64,000 nt of DNA from Ligula intestinalis (Eukaryota > Platyhelminthes > Cestoda > Diphyllobothriidea > Diphyllobothriidae), in assembly GCA_036362985.1 (NCBI GenBank), contig JAYGXS010000001.1:36804142-36868141 (forward strand), given 5' to 3'. The translations under genes and the position numbers were made by a program. Below the pieces are notes generated by a model. The model was not told the DNA's origin and did no database searches. It saw nothing but the letters and a program-made list of their open reading frames with translations. This document shows positions 34,051 to 44,637 of the stretch, piece by piece. Every line of letters starts with the position of its first letter. The stretch's first letter is position 1.

Positions 34051-35259
34051 TCGACACTGGTCATATCCCCCGGTCGTATATTAGGAAAGGAAGGCAGACA
34101 GGATAGCAGATAATACTTCACTGTTTCTGTTCGAACATCAACTCTGTCTTCTGTGTGTCCATCAGCAGCGTGTCTTCTGTCGTCGGTCTCGTCTCGTCAG
34201 CAGAGTCCCGTGTCACCAGCAACAGAATCTCGAGTCTCCAGCAGCAGAATGCCACTTTCAGCGATGACAGCATATTTAAGGACCAGCTGTCTTTGTTCCC
34301 TATTGGCCTCTGTGCGAGTGTTCTATGTCAGCCAGCATCGTGTGGTGGGTGTCCTCAGCGTGACACGTCGATATATTGTATTGGCAGTAGAGCAAGGGTG
34401 AAGATTAAGGTTAAAATTCACTTTTAGGTTAGTTTTAGGATTCAGGCACTCAAATATTCACTCTTTTTTAAATGTAGCATAGGTTCACCCTCTCTAAGTG
34501 GGCGGGGCATTCCTATACCCGTGTTTTGTCTAGGTGGCCATGCAAGCCATCCTTTAGAGATAACACAATCGTGGTTACTGGATTATTTTGTTCGTTTAAA
34601 TTTCACAGGCACCTTCCATCAAGTAAGTACTAGTGAGAGTCATCTGTAGGGCTACCCTTCTTCGTTTTGAGCCACACTCTCAAAGTTAAATTTCAATTTG
34701 CAATTTATTATTCTAAACCAAACGAGATAGGTGAAACCTGGAAAACCAGAAAACACAAGGTGAACGCCGGGAGACCCACTGATGAGCCTTACGCTTATCT
34801 GGGCTTTTAGTTAGTACCTGTGCTGTCAGAGAGGAAAATAATTACGTAGTGAAGCACAATATTATGGACATAACTTTATGGTATCCTGTGATGGGTGTTG
34901 CGGAAAGGAGGCGTATAATTTTTCAATAAATAAACTGCCACAAACCCACTGAAAGCAAAAATTCTTAATTTACCTATGTGTATTAATGCCAACCCCTAAA
35001 AATGGTTAGGCGTTGATTTGGGTTCCTACACGCTCTGTAGGTGATGGTTATCATGCCCAGAACGCAAGCTATCCCTGACGAGAAAATTAACCATGTTCTA
35101 GAAAGCAGGTTTTCGGTAGCATTTTTTTACACTTTTAATGGTTGTGTAAGCAGTCCCGCCGAAATCTCCTGGTAGTGGACATCATAAAGACAGGAGAAAA
35201 GTCAAAGATTTGAAGGCCAACTTTGATCGATAAGTTGCATTTCGCGTGGCGCCCGCATA
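34051..35259. other. Upstream region of DRC9, no promoter identified
   Basis: The frames at 34153-34427 are Ser-rich products of a TCGTCAGCAG-type repeat. I see no clear TATA or initiator before the DRC9 start; 5' exons cannot be excluded. Confidence 0.35.
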
Positions 35260-36342
35260 ATGGGTGACTCGAGGACGTTCTCGCCTTTTCTTCGCGTTGC
35301 TCTCAAGGCCGTACTGACGGACACTATAACCGACTTTTCGGCCCTCCACAAGGCTGCCTCCTGTGGTGCAACCCTACCGGAGAAGTCACTCAACAAAACA
35401 GACGCAGACACAGATGCCTCTAACCCCGACAATCTGCTTCAGGAGCTCAACAAAGTGTTTTTCGAGACCCTCATTCGATTTGAAAAGTGTCGACGCGAAG
35501 ACTACATCGAGCTGGAGGATGGAAACTTCCGCAAACTGAGCGATGATGAGAGCATGCTACGCACCTTTCTTGAGGAGGTGGCCAAGGTGATTGAAATCCT
35601 GAAGCTCCTCACTAACGAAATTGAGGACAGAGGCACATGCCATTCCCTGGAAACCCAGTGTGACATTAAACAGGCCTCAGTTGACATTCTGGTCGATTTG
35701 GCCGAGAGCTCCTTGGAGAAGGAGGAGCTCATTGAGGATCTAAGGCGTCGGATTAGCCTCGCTGGGGTTGAATTCGCAAAACAGAAGGAACTCTACCTCA
35801 GCGCACTGAAACGCATGCGTAATGAATGGCAGGAAGGTCGCCAATTGGCTGAAATGACCATTAAGTACCTGAAGGCGACTTACAAACAGCGTGCAAACGT
35901 TCACATGGCAGCCTGCAACGCGAACGCTCGCCAGTTGATCGATGAGACAGCCCTACTGCGGAAGAAGATTGGTCAGGAGAAGCGAGAGTTTGCCGAGTGC
36001 ATGACCTGGCTTTTCACAGAACTCGACATGGAGGCCAATCGACTCAGATATCTGCAGGGCCGCAACGACGTTGAAGCGTTGTCAAAAAGACTGGAAAAAA
36101 TGGAGGAGGATTTAGCCAAGGAGACGGAAGAACACACTGCTTTGAAGAAGGAATTTGCGCACTGCGAGGCGGTTGTCACAGAATACCGACTTGAGCAGGA
36201 GAAGAAGAGACTGCAGGAGGAATATCAGCACAAGATGACGATATGTGTTCTGCAGGTTCAATGCTGGTGGAGAACCATGATTGAAATCAGAGGCATCAAA
36301 CTCAAAAGGAAGCGGGGCAAAGGCAAGGGTAAGAAAAAGTAA
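35260..36342 (+). CDS. DRC9: Dynein regulatory complex subunit 9 (IQ-motif protein G)
   Basis: A 360-codon uninterrupted frame, by far the longest in the window. The protein is acidic and almost wholly alpha-helical/coiled coil from about residue 60 to 325. It then has an IQ calmodulin-binding motif (VQ at 333-334, R338, R344, in QVQCWWRTMIEIRG) and a Lys/Gly tail ending GKGKGKKK. From knowledge of the family, vertebrate IQCG/DRC9 has the same order: an ADTI-type start, an RNEWQ-like segment (here KRMRNEWQEG near 188), a long coiled coil, QAWWRGTMIRRE and a GKGKGK tail. It works in the nexin-dynein regulatory complex of motile axonemes with DRC10 and calmodulin. At ~443 residues the human protein is longer, so ~80 N-terminal residues are absent or lie in an upstream exon; an in-frame TGA at 35224 precedes this ATG. 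No introns interrupt the frame. Antisense frames are shadows. Confidence 0.86.
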   Translation: MGDSRTFSPFLRVALKAVLTDTITDFSALHKAASCGATLPEKSLNKTDADTDASNPDNLLQELNKVFFETLIRFEKCRREDYIELEDGNFRKLSDDESMLRTFLEEVAKVIEILKLLTNEIEDRGTCHSLETQCDIKQASVDILVDLAESSLEKEELIEDLRRRISLAGVEFAKQKELYLSALKRMRNEWQEGRQLAEMTIKYLKATYKQRANVHMAACNANARQLIDETALLRKKIGQEKREFAECMTWLFTELDMEANRLRYLQGRNDVEALSKRLEKMEEDLAKETEEHTALKKEFAHCEAVVTEYRLEQEKKRLQEEYQHKMTICVLQVQCWWRTMIEIRGIKLKRKRGKGKGKKK

Positions 36343-36858
36343 GAAACAGGGGTAGAGTAAGGTCAAGAAACTGAGGTAAAACAAATAGGATGTAGCAGAT
36401 AAGCCAGTCGTAGGAATTATCTCTTCCACTTTATATGGAATAGTTGTATATCTCAATACACAACTTGAGCATACTGTCCGTGTCAACCCTTTCTTTCCGG
36501 GAACTGTGTTTGGCTTTGCAATCAGAACATTATGCTAATGGGATACCAACCCACCGATAATAATGATTCGGAAAAGGTGAAGTATATCCATTTAGTCCAA
36601 GCCATCACCTATGAACGTTCTGATACATTTACCTCCTTTTAACGCACTATCTGTAAGGTTTTACAAAAAATGTCATTGGGGACCACCATAGGGCATCGAT
36701 AATGGGAGTCTGGAGGTGATAAGTAAAATTTAAGGCCTCGGGTAAATGACAATAATCGCTATAGGACATGAAAAGTGTAAAGTATCCTGCATAGAGTAAA
36801 AATAAGCCTTTTATCCTTGCAACAGCTAGATTTCCAAATAGGATAAGCAAGTCTAACC

Positions 36859-36864
36859 AATAAA
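36859..36864 (+). promoter_or_regulatory. Possible DRC9 poly(A) signal AATAAA
   Basis: First canonical hexamer I find after the DRC9 stop, ~515 bases downstream. Plausible but unproven; variant hexamers nearer the stop are possible. Confidence 0.3.
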
Positions 36865-37564
36865 TCACGTTGTTTTTCGAAACACTTATGGGTCAGCCAG
36901 ATTTTTAAGCCATTTACTAGACAACACTTTCTCGGAGAACACTACTTGGGGTATTAATTGATGATGAATGAAAAGCTTACTTTCAGAAATGGTCTAAAAT
37001 TGCATAATTTTCGTAAGTCTTTGCCGTCAGGAACGCCTTGTTTTCTCGTCTTTCTTCTACATTTATAATTATCCTCTTCTTACTACCTCTGAGGATCTTA
37101 ATGAGTTTTGACCGAAGGCTTTGGAAAGCGATCTGCGTCGCACAGCCATCAGCTTCAACGGTTTCCTCATCATCATCACTAATATCATCATTATCATCAG
37201 TAGTAGTTGTAGTATTACTAGTAGTAAAACATTTGTGAGAATGCGAGATTTTAACGGATGAGATGACAGCCCCCTATAGGCTTATTTGATGGCTTGCTAT
37301 GTGAACACTATACTAGACCTATCTGGCTATATCGCTCATTTTTTTATACGATTGTTGTCGACTCATAATGCGATTGACCAATCAGCAGAGACATACCTAT
37401 CAGTCTGAGCCAACATTCACCATTGTTGAAATTGAATTGAAGGCTGCGTGACGTTACAATGAATGACTCTCGCCTCCCATTTCGTACTGCCTTAAACATG
37501 AATCAGGCGTCTTAGATCGCTGGTGTCCAGAATACGCATATGTTCTACGTGTTAATACTGTTTA
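36865..37564. other. DRC9 3' flank, no gene recognised
   Basis: Contains a degenerate ATC/AGT trinucleotide run at about 37166-37228. The hydrophobic minus frame just upstream (36647-36868) has no supporting features. Confidence 0.4.
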
Positions 37565-37952
37565 CTACAGCGTGTTTTACAACCAGCCTTGCAGGCGGTC
37601 GACTGACTAAATGGGCAGTTTTCGTGGCCCTTAGAAAGTTACGCAATGTACTACGGATGATTTAAAGGTCTCTATCACGTTTAAATTCTCTGGTCTCATG
37701 CCAACATGAGGTCATGACAAAATATCGAAGTGACAGACGAGGTTAAGTTAGCTGACTAACCTACGCTGTCTTAACCTCGACTGTCACTTCGATATTTTGT
37801 CATATCCTCAAGCTAGCCTGAGACCAGAGAATGTAAACGTGACAGAGACCTTTAAATCATCCGTAGTACATTGCGTAACCTTCTGAGGGCCACGAAAACT
37901 GCCTATTTAGTCAGTCGACCGCCTGCAAGGCTGGTTGTAGAAGACGCTATAG
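37565..37952. mobile_element. Near-perfect palindromic MITE (388 bp)
   Basis: Two arms of about 180 bases are inverted copies of each other. They run from CTACAGCGTG / CGCTATAG tips through CAACCAGCCTTGCAGGCGGT, ACTGCC(C/T)ATTTAGTCAGTC, CCTTTAAATCATCCGTAGTA and CAAAATATCGAAGTGACAG. The central loop is only ~15 bases around 37750-37765. TA flanks both tips (37563-37564, 37953-37954). High arm identity indicates a recent insertion or active gene conversion. No coding capacity. Confidence 0.82.
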
Positions 37953-38499
37953 TACTAAGTGGATGAAAGCGAGAGGTTTAAGGAATTTTAAAATTTCGGA
38001 AAAAATTATTTATAGGGCCCCGCCCAACTGCTTCAAGTATTGTGTGGTCACAAATTCAATTCTTGGCAACTGAGCTTAAATTAATATGCAATTGTGGCGG
38101 AATTGATCAAAGCATATTAAATTAAATAAGATTAAGCTTGTTTTAATATGTTAAAAACGATTAATGTGATCAACATAAACTTCTATTGCGTAGAATACGA
38201 ATGCTAATCGAGGGAAATTGGATCTTATGCGGGCGGAATTTAACAAAAATTGAAATTCGTTCTCCTTTTGGTGGAATTCAGCGATAACTCTTAAATTCGG
38301 GCTATTAAACGTTTAAAAGTAGTTTTTCATTATAACTCAACGGAATTTTTGCGGCCTCTATAATCATTCTTGCCAAAATTTCTTTTTGGATCTTGTCGAT
38401 CAAGTGCATACAATAGATTTCCTATGGTTACCAAAATGCGGAAATGCGTTCTTTTTTCTTCGAACAAAGGACTTAAGTAGGATTGCGATATTGATTATA

Positions 38500-39026
38500 C
38501 AGTAGTCGCTGGTTATTTAGCCCACTGTTAATAGGCCCAGACGCGTATTAAGCCCAAATCAGCTTGGGACGGAATTTTACATAGCAAAATCCGCCGGCTA
38601 ATAAGCCCAGTCGCCGGCTACAAAGCCCAGTTTGCCAACAGGATAGAGTGAGATTCTCATCCCTCTGCGTGCACAACGCGGTCTACAGGCATCAGATTTC
38701 ACAAAATTCGACGATTTCTGGTTCCTGAAGAAGAACATCAAAGAGCACTTGCGGGTGAAGTTTTCTCTAAAACAATTGACACTAGACCGCTTTCTTAAAC
38801 GTGTCGCAAATCATTTTTTGCTATTGTTATTACGTAAAATACAAACAAGCAGGATTCTTTTCTTGTACATAACCAAGCTCTTCACATAATACAGTACGTA
38901 TGTAATGTGGAATGCATATCCAGCGTTTTCTAATCATGAACTAGGACTCTCCTATCATTGCGCCCGCCGCTTATTAAGCCTAATTTGGTCTGGGCCCGAG
39001 GTGGGCTTAATAGCCGGCGACTACTG
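38500..39026. mobile_element. Tc1/mariner-like MITE (527 bp)
   Basis: Ends CAGTAGTCGCTGGTTATTTA and, inverted, CAGTAGTCGCCGGCTATTAA, TA on both sides. TTAGCCC / GGGCTTAA repeats continue inward. It shares the CAGTAGTCGC tip with the 1564-bp family but not its interior. Confidence 0.82.
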
Positions 39027-39029
39027 TAG

Positions 39030-39575
39030 AGCAGCTTAATCTCAAGATATATCAGTCAGAGTAGGGTGCCGGCTCATGAATGACCTTCTTTCTGACCGCC
39101 TGCCTCCAAAACGCAAACATGGTAAAAATGGATACTTAAGGAATCTGCTTTTTTCTTACTGATTTGTACTGAAATATATTTTAGAGAATACATGCAGAAA
39201 ATTATTCTTTCGTTCATTCATTTGGTATCAAATTACGCCCACTGGCAATTTTGTACTTTATGAGAGGTATCTTTCGGTTAAACGCTTTCTAAATTTCCAA
39301 CTAACTTCTGAGCCTGCCAACCGTTAAATTTGGATTCAAGGTCTCCATTTACAGGCTGTCTAAAGAAAATCGCACCTTCATCTATTTTACGATGGCGAAG
39401 TCATCTAGTTCCCCCAAAACTTGTGCAATATCTTTACGTCATGTTGAATACTTTATAGGCAACATTACTAAAAATTGACAGGTGTGACGAATTATTAACG
39501 AACATTTTACAGTCTTAAGAATCTGCTAGTTATAAACATTTTGGCAAAGATGCTTATAGAGACCGAAAAATCCCG
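39030..39575 (+). repeat. Diverged relative of the ~1 kb Tc1-like MITE interior
   Basis: Blocks such as AAATTACGCCCACT, ATTCAAGGT and TCTTTCGGTTAAACGC follow the same order as 8590-9060, with many changes and no recognisable tips. Confidence 0.45.
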
Positions 39576-39920
39576 TCGACTTATAATAAAAAAACTACTT
39601 TCAAATGTTTGGTAGCCCGACTTTAATTTGTTCGTTAAATTGCAACTATAGGAGAAATAATTACCATTTCCATTAAATTCCGCCTACATAAGGTCAAATT
39701 TCCCTCGATTAGATTTTTTATTCTACGCAATAGAGGTTTATGTTGATTGAATTTTATTCTATTAAGCATATTAAAACAAACAAAATCTTATTGAATTTAA
39801 TACTTTGGATCAATTTCGCCACAACTACATATTACTTTACGCTCAATAGCCAAGAATTAAATCTTTAACCGTAAAATACTTTAAGCAGTTGGGCGGGGTG
39901 AATAGATATCTAGTGGGCCC

Positions 39921-40404
39921 TACAAATCATTTGCCAACTTTTTTCAAAACTTGCGGCAGTGCCCATCTTCGATCGTCTTCATACCTCCCTGTCACCGGAG
40001 TAAGATGTTAAGAGAGATTGCAATACATGGAGCACATGTCTGTGCCATCATAAACTTATTCGCGTGCAGGTTACCGGTGTCGCGCCCAGTCTGTGCGGTA
40101 TGCCGTGGACACCGCCGATTTGCAGCAATCAAAGGCTGCGACGGAGACACGCTGAACCAAAACTAGAGGTCAAATTGGCACACGACACGCGTTTACTACT
40201 TGCACAGAGTCGGCGCGCTTCCAAAACGGTGGGCGTGGTCACAGGCCGAAACTTAATACTCAGCCTGTAAGAATAGGGCCATTGCTCTCATCCGGCTGCC
40301 AGCTTGCTGTCGCCTGTTCTCTACTCTTGTTATGCAGTATACAACCCCCACTCAAGTGGGGCCCAAGTTCCGGATTGGGCCTAGCGGTCGTAGTGAATAA
40401 AGCC
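39921..40404. other. No gene recognised
   Basis: Short overlapping frames without motifs. Confidence 0.35.
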
Positions 40405-40725
40405 TCCTCGCCTGGCTTAAGCTGCAGCGACGCACGCAGCCATTGCTTAATGAGACTGCGTTAGGTGCTTTAAAGTTGAACCATTTGTGGCAAACTCGAC
40501 CACATAGGGTAAATTCGAATTCAAGGCAGCGAGGGAAGGGCTGCAGTACAGCCAACGCTCTGACCACCTGGGCTACGAGGCCCCGCCGAGAGTCGTGAGT
40601 TTAATCACGTTTGGGTCAATTTACCCATCATGCCTACTGCGACCTATGGAATCCTCTACTTTTGCTCGCTGTAAACTCACTACCCAAGTAGAATTTCCTA
40701 AATAATTACTCTAGAGTTCTCTTAA
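40405..40725 (-). mobile_element. tRNA-like SINE, family 3
   Basis: Minus strand: leader TTTACCC...GACCCAAACGTGATTAAACT, then GGGCCTCGTAGCCCAGGTGG and TCAGAGCGTTGGCTGTA (D-arm/A-box-like, then a GGCTG/CAGCC hairpin), and a decayed B box GAATTCGAATTTACC. It shares its leader and head with the copy at 42340-42600. Confidence 0.55.
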
Positions 40726-40767
40726 TGAGTACCATATGAACTTAAATCATAAGAGCGAAGAACATGT

Positions 40768-41465
40768 TCAAACCACCTCAGTCTTCTTTCTTGGATGGCC
40801 TGGGATATCCTTGCGATGTTTTTGCAGCCAGTGTAGACAGTTTCGCTTGAAAAGAAGTCGATGAACTTTACTCGTAGGATGGTCCTCTAGCAGTGATGAT
40901 AAAAACCTCCAGTTTTCATTCATCGCCAACTCGCATAGCCCAGCATTCACAGCCATAGCGAAGAACCGATCGAAAAGATTCACGGTACACACGAACCTGC
41001 ATGGCGATGGAGATGTCATGTCGGGTCTACAGACACTTTCTAAGGCTTGACAAAACTCGACCAGCTGCATTCATTCGGGAAATAATGTCATCTTGACTCT
41101 GTCCATTCGGCAGCAACCTCACCCTGGGGTATTTGAAACTGTATTATTCTTCAAGTCAACAGGAATAATTTTCGAGAAATGCCTTCCCTTGGGCATGAAA
41201 ACATGTTGGTCTTATCAGCATTTATGAATACACTGACAGTTTTAGTGACCCCGTTCACCCGTAACACCAAAGGCTGTATACAATCAAAGCTTGCAGTTAG
41301 TAAGGCGATATCATCGGCATAACCCCGATCAGTCAGCCGGCTTTTAGGTGCAAGCTCAACAGCGTCCTCTACGTTTAGGGCCTTCCCGAGAATTCAGTCA
41401 ATGGTGTACTTGAACAGAAGGGGCTACAGGATACAGCCATGTCGAACGCCAGAACGAATAGCGAA
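40768..41465 (-). pseudogene. RTE-type LINE reverse transcriptase remnant
   Basis: Read on the minus strand with frameshifts and stops, the pieces give a GC-(I/R)-LSPLLF-like block (~41425-41450), GYADDIALLTASF at 41286-41324 (the Y-x-DD catalytic motif of reverse transcriptase), then NADKTN. Farther on an open 100-codon frame (40768-41070) has SVCRPDMTSPSPCRF and ENWRFLSSLLEDH, matching the post-polymerase region of RTE-like elements in order. Several in-frame stops disable it; apurinic endonuclease and N-terminal domains are absent (5' truncation is normal for LINEs). Confidence 0.65.
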
Positions 41466-41612
41466 TGATTCTGAAAGTGTTATGGTCCCAAACCTTTACT
41501 CGAGTCCTAGCCGTAACTTCAGCGCTAGCCCTTATATTCCCGGAAAGCCCCCGAAATAGGAATTATATTCAACATTTCACTAATAAGCGTAGGCGTTTCT
41601 TCGAAGAACTTG
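41466..41612. other. Short interval up to the target duplication of the hAT MITE
   Basis: The frame 41465-41767 runs into the MITE and has no motif. Confidence 0.3.
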
Positions 41613-41620
41613 TGCTAGAA

Positions 41621-41868
41621 CAAGGGTCGGGCACATATGGCTCGCGAGCCAGGTGTGGCTCTTTTGAGGATTGCATTCGGCTCTCTCAGATAAAATTGGA
41701 ATCAGAAACTTCAGATTTTGTGATTTTGGTTCTTCCAATGAATAAATCCAGAGGCTTATTATACTGAAATGAATTCACACTTAAAATATATGATATGGTT
41801 CTCACTGAAGTATATTTCCAAATATTTGCTTTCGTGGCTCTCCGTGTCAAAAAGGTTCCTGGCCTCCG
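41621..41868 (+). mobile_element. hAT MITE (248 bp) with exact 8-bp duplication
   Basis: Tip CAAGGGTCGGGCACATATGG, then CTCGCGAGCCAGGTGTGGCT; opposite tip inverted CGGAGGCCAGGAACC. The exact duplication TGCTAGAA is at 41613-41620 and 41869-41876. CAGGGGTCGG-type tips with 8-bp duplications are characteristic of hAT elements. A shorter relative is at 57301. Confidence 0.85.
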
Positions 41869-41876
41869 TGCTAGAA

Positions 41877-42339
41877 GAATTTGTTTTTGCCGGAAGTTAA
41901 GGCGGATTCCCTGTAAAATCAAAAGGGCTTGAAGAATATGCCCTGTGGGCGAGCTAGAGGATATTTTTTGCCTCAGTAAATTCTTACGGACGACTGGATT
42001 ACCGATGGATGTCTTCACAAATGCAGGAAAGATCTTTAAGAAAATCAGGGCTTCATGTAGTCAAAAAAGAACAGTTTTCTCTTACCGTGCAGCTGGATAA
42101 TTTTGGAGGTTAAGCTTACATTTGGACCCGCTGAGTGTGCACTCTGAGATAGAGTTAATCTGGCAGTTACTAGTGGTCTCCTTCTTCATCCATAAGGGGA
42201 AACTCACTTCGCCTCCCTAATTAATTTGTATTTCCTATTGTGCCGATTCCAAAAATCAGACACATGTCTGCTTATATAATAAGGTAAATCTACGATTACG
42301 GCAATACTCAATGCTCTGATGTAATGAGCTAATTATTAG
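41877..42339. other. No gene recognised
   Basis: Nothing identifiable between the hAT MITE and the SINE. Confidence 0.35.
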
Positions 42340-42610
42340 GAGGTTTGACAGATTTGCTTGATTTGAGTTGACCCAAATGTGAAAAAAACTCGAGGCGTTT
42401 GGTGGAATTTGAATCCGCATAGTAGAGAAGGCCTTTACCGGAAGCCAGCGCTCCAACCACTTGAGCTACAAACGCCCCACCTCGCGCCAATAACTCAATC
42501 ACACTTGGGTCAATTATATTCGCCCAAGTTTACCACTTTTATGGAATCTACCAATACAGAACAGCAAGCTGACTTCCCAAGCAGGATTTCCTAAGCAATC
42601 ATCTAGAATC
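42340..42610 (-). mobile_element. tRNA-like SINE, family 3, second copy
   Basis: Aligns with 40405-40725 on the minus strand (leader TTGACCCAAGTGTGATTGAG, tRNA-like head, then tail GACCCAAATGTG reversed). The tail piece 42340-42400 occurs again at 42645-42710 as a direct repeat. Confidence 0.6.
42394..42476 (-). repeat. tRNA-like head with perfect 7-bp acceptor stem
   Basis: Minus strand, 83 bases: GGCGTTT pairs exactly with the closing AAACGCC. D-arm GCTCAAGTGGTTGGAGC is good. The T-arm region GGATTCAAATTCC is a usable B box. The middle (CTGGCTTCCGGTAAAGGCC) does not make a standard 5-bp anticodon stem and the variable region would be long. I call it the head of a SINE rather than a tRNA gene because a second copy exists and no clear anticodon forms. 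Confidence 0.5.
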
Positions 42611-42644
42611 CACCAGAATGGCTTCTAGGCTGACGTAATTATTT

Positions 42645-42840
42645 CTCTGACAAATTTGCTTAATTTGAGTTGACCCACTTGCAAAAAAACTCGAGGCGTT
42701 CGGCGGTCCAGGAAGTAGTTGAGAAGAAGTAGATGTAATCGCTGAAACAATAGCTTTATTCGACGAAATATAAACTTTCGCGAAAGGTGACAACTGCAGA
42801 AGCGCAAGTTGTTGGAGCCATGATTCACGGACCCCTAGTT
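42645..42840. repeat. Junction of SINE tail and Penelope-type boundary sequence
   Basis: 42645-42710 repeats the tail of the adjacent SINE. From 42710 it continues as CCAGGAAGTAGTTGAGAAGA and AACAATAGCTTTATTCG, like the Penelope boundary at 58325-58375, with no hammerhead core recognisable. Confidence 0.5.
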
Positions 42841-44051
42841 TAGTCTACTGTAACGACCCTTTCACTCTATATTCGGTGCTGAGCAATAGTTTGGCCAAAA
42901 TACTTTGCTATTTTTGGACTGCAAAGGCAAACATTGTTTCCAATGCCGGTGACTCAGAGGATCAAGCAGTCATCGCACCAGCATCCAACACGGGAGATTA
43001 AAGTTGAGCAATGAATAGCTCGAACGCCGCCCATCAAGCAGTTAGTGCAACAAAGGAAAATCGTCTTCATTTAAGCGGGATCCCTTCATCGTCTTATATA
43101 TGCGCTAGCATAGGGACTGCATCCTGTAAATGCTGTGACTCCCTGTGTATGAAGTACCCATCTCCTATGCTGTCCCTGATAATCGATGCAAACATGGATT
43201 CGAAATATTCAGCGGAAAAAAAGCTCTTGATCCAGCGATTGCATCTACTTCGCGTTTTGTAAGTCCATTTAGAAAGAGGCTTGTTGGTATTAATGGGTGT
43301 GGCTTCGTTAAGCTTACAGTGAGGGAGAGTGAAAAGGTTTTTTTCCGAAGTCGTTTCTCTATTTATGCGGTTTAGAGAGCCTGTGATAAAATCTGCGCTA
43401 GCTACTTAAACCACGCCTACTGTGTCCCTAGTTTATAGTCAAGGATAGTCATAATTAACCAGAAACTGCAGATTTATGCAAATGTACGTTTGCGTTAATT
43501 TTATGAGTATGATAGGCCTGTGTACTTCTACGTCAAGTTATACTAGCGGCGAACTGAGACGTCGCCATATGTGTGCAGAATGTTGTACCCTGGGCACAAA
43601 TGGTTTTCCTTCGGGCTTTGTGCCTGCAGTGGCCAAAACGTTTGCAACTGGGAAATAAAGCCGTGTGGCGAAACAGCTGACGAAATGTGCCCGCTAACTC
43701 ATGCCCACCACACGTATAGCCAGGCTATCAAGTCAACCTTACTTCCGTCTCTCTTTTTTGTAGCCAGGATACAACGGCCGTTAGAGCGACCATTCGGACC
43801 CGCAGAGGGTCAGTGCAATCGCTCTATTAATCCTGAAATCCCATTGTATTTTCCGTCGAGGAAAAGATTCTTTGTAAGGAACACCATACTAACAGAAAAC
43901 TCCGGGTTTTTTCTTACGGCACCGATAGTAGTAGGAGCTGTTATGAGTGGAGCATATCAGGTGAAAAAAAGAAATTAAAACAATTCAGCGAATAAAAGTA
44001 GAAAATAATAGGAAGAATTATTTAAATAACCTAATGTTTGCCAACAAACAG
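42841..44051. other. No gene recognised
   Basis: Overlapping frames at 43476-43978 contain cysteines but no repeat or spacing of a known domain. Confidence 0.35.
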
Positions 44052-44059
44052 CGCACGAT

Positions 44060-44637
44060 GGCAAAAGTAACTTATGTAGTTCCACTCTTATACCCCTAGG
44101 CCAAGCATTTTTTCCTACGAAAACGGTCGTTATAGGGTTTCGGGGGTGGGGAAATAGGATATGCAGAAAAGTAAATTTTTCGAAGTTAGTTTAAAGTGAA
44201 AAAATGTAGTCAAGGTTGCTTCCCGCGGCCGCTGGGAGCAGGTTGTTCCGCATGTAAATTGAAGGTGTGTGCGGCGCTTCGCGCCGCGGAGTATACTAAT
44301 CTAACTCCAGAACGGTAATTTGGACCCCAGGTAAGTTGAAGTAGACGACCTCCTAACCACCATTTATATTTTTCGGGAATTTCAAGAAACTTTAAATTTT
44401 ATCAACAGGCTTTTCCGCAATACGTTCAACGATAATACAGATTAGGAAAATCTACAGATATAAGTCAACAACACTTCTAAATCCAATACATAAAATAAAG
44501 TGCATATTGCAGTTATTAAAATATATTTCACTGCGTATCCTAGTTCTCCACCTACAAAACCCTATAAACACTGTTTTCGTAGGACAACACGTTGGAAGTA
44601 GGAATTAATGAGTGGGACTACGTAAGCTACTTTTGCC
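44060..44637. mobile_element. hAT-like MITE, 578-bp copy with GC-rich core
   Basis: Tips GGCAAAAGTAACTTATGTAG and inverse GGCAAAAGTAGCTTACGTAG; imperfect 8-bp duplication CGCACGAT / CGTGCGAT. Core at 44215-44330 matches 9600-9720 and includes a 7-bp hairpin GCGGCGC-TTC-GCGCCGC (44271-44287), conspicuous in an AT-rich element. Confidence 0.8.

Larger units (their letters stand above)
38015..39920. mobile_element. Foldback element with ~320-bp arms, host to two other elements
   Basis: The left arm 38015-38335 (GGGCCCCGCCCAACTGCTT, CAATTCTTGGC, CTATTGCGTAGAATA, AATCGAGGGAAATT, GCGGAATTTAA) is repeated inverted at ~39590-39920, ending in GGGCCC and TA. The middle is filled by the 38500-39026 MITE and a decayed ~0.5 kb stretch related to the 8464 MITE. 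No transposase frame seen. Confidence 0.72.

Noticed and set aside
34153..34427. Two overlapping Ser/Val-rich frames upstream of DRC9
   Set aside because: Both derive from an imperfect TCGTCAGCAG-type repeat, with no support as DRC9 5' exons.
34770..34805. CTGATGAGCC on the plus strand
   Set aside because: A possible short stem II but no GAAA after it, and it is not in a repeat with other ribozymes.
36112..36486. 124-codon minus frame over the DRC9 3' end
   Set aside because: Antisense shadow of the DRC9 coding sequence.
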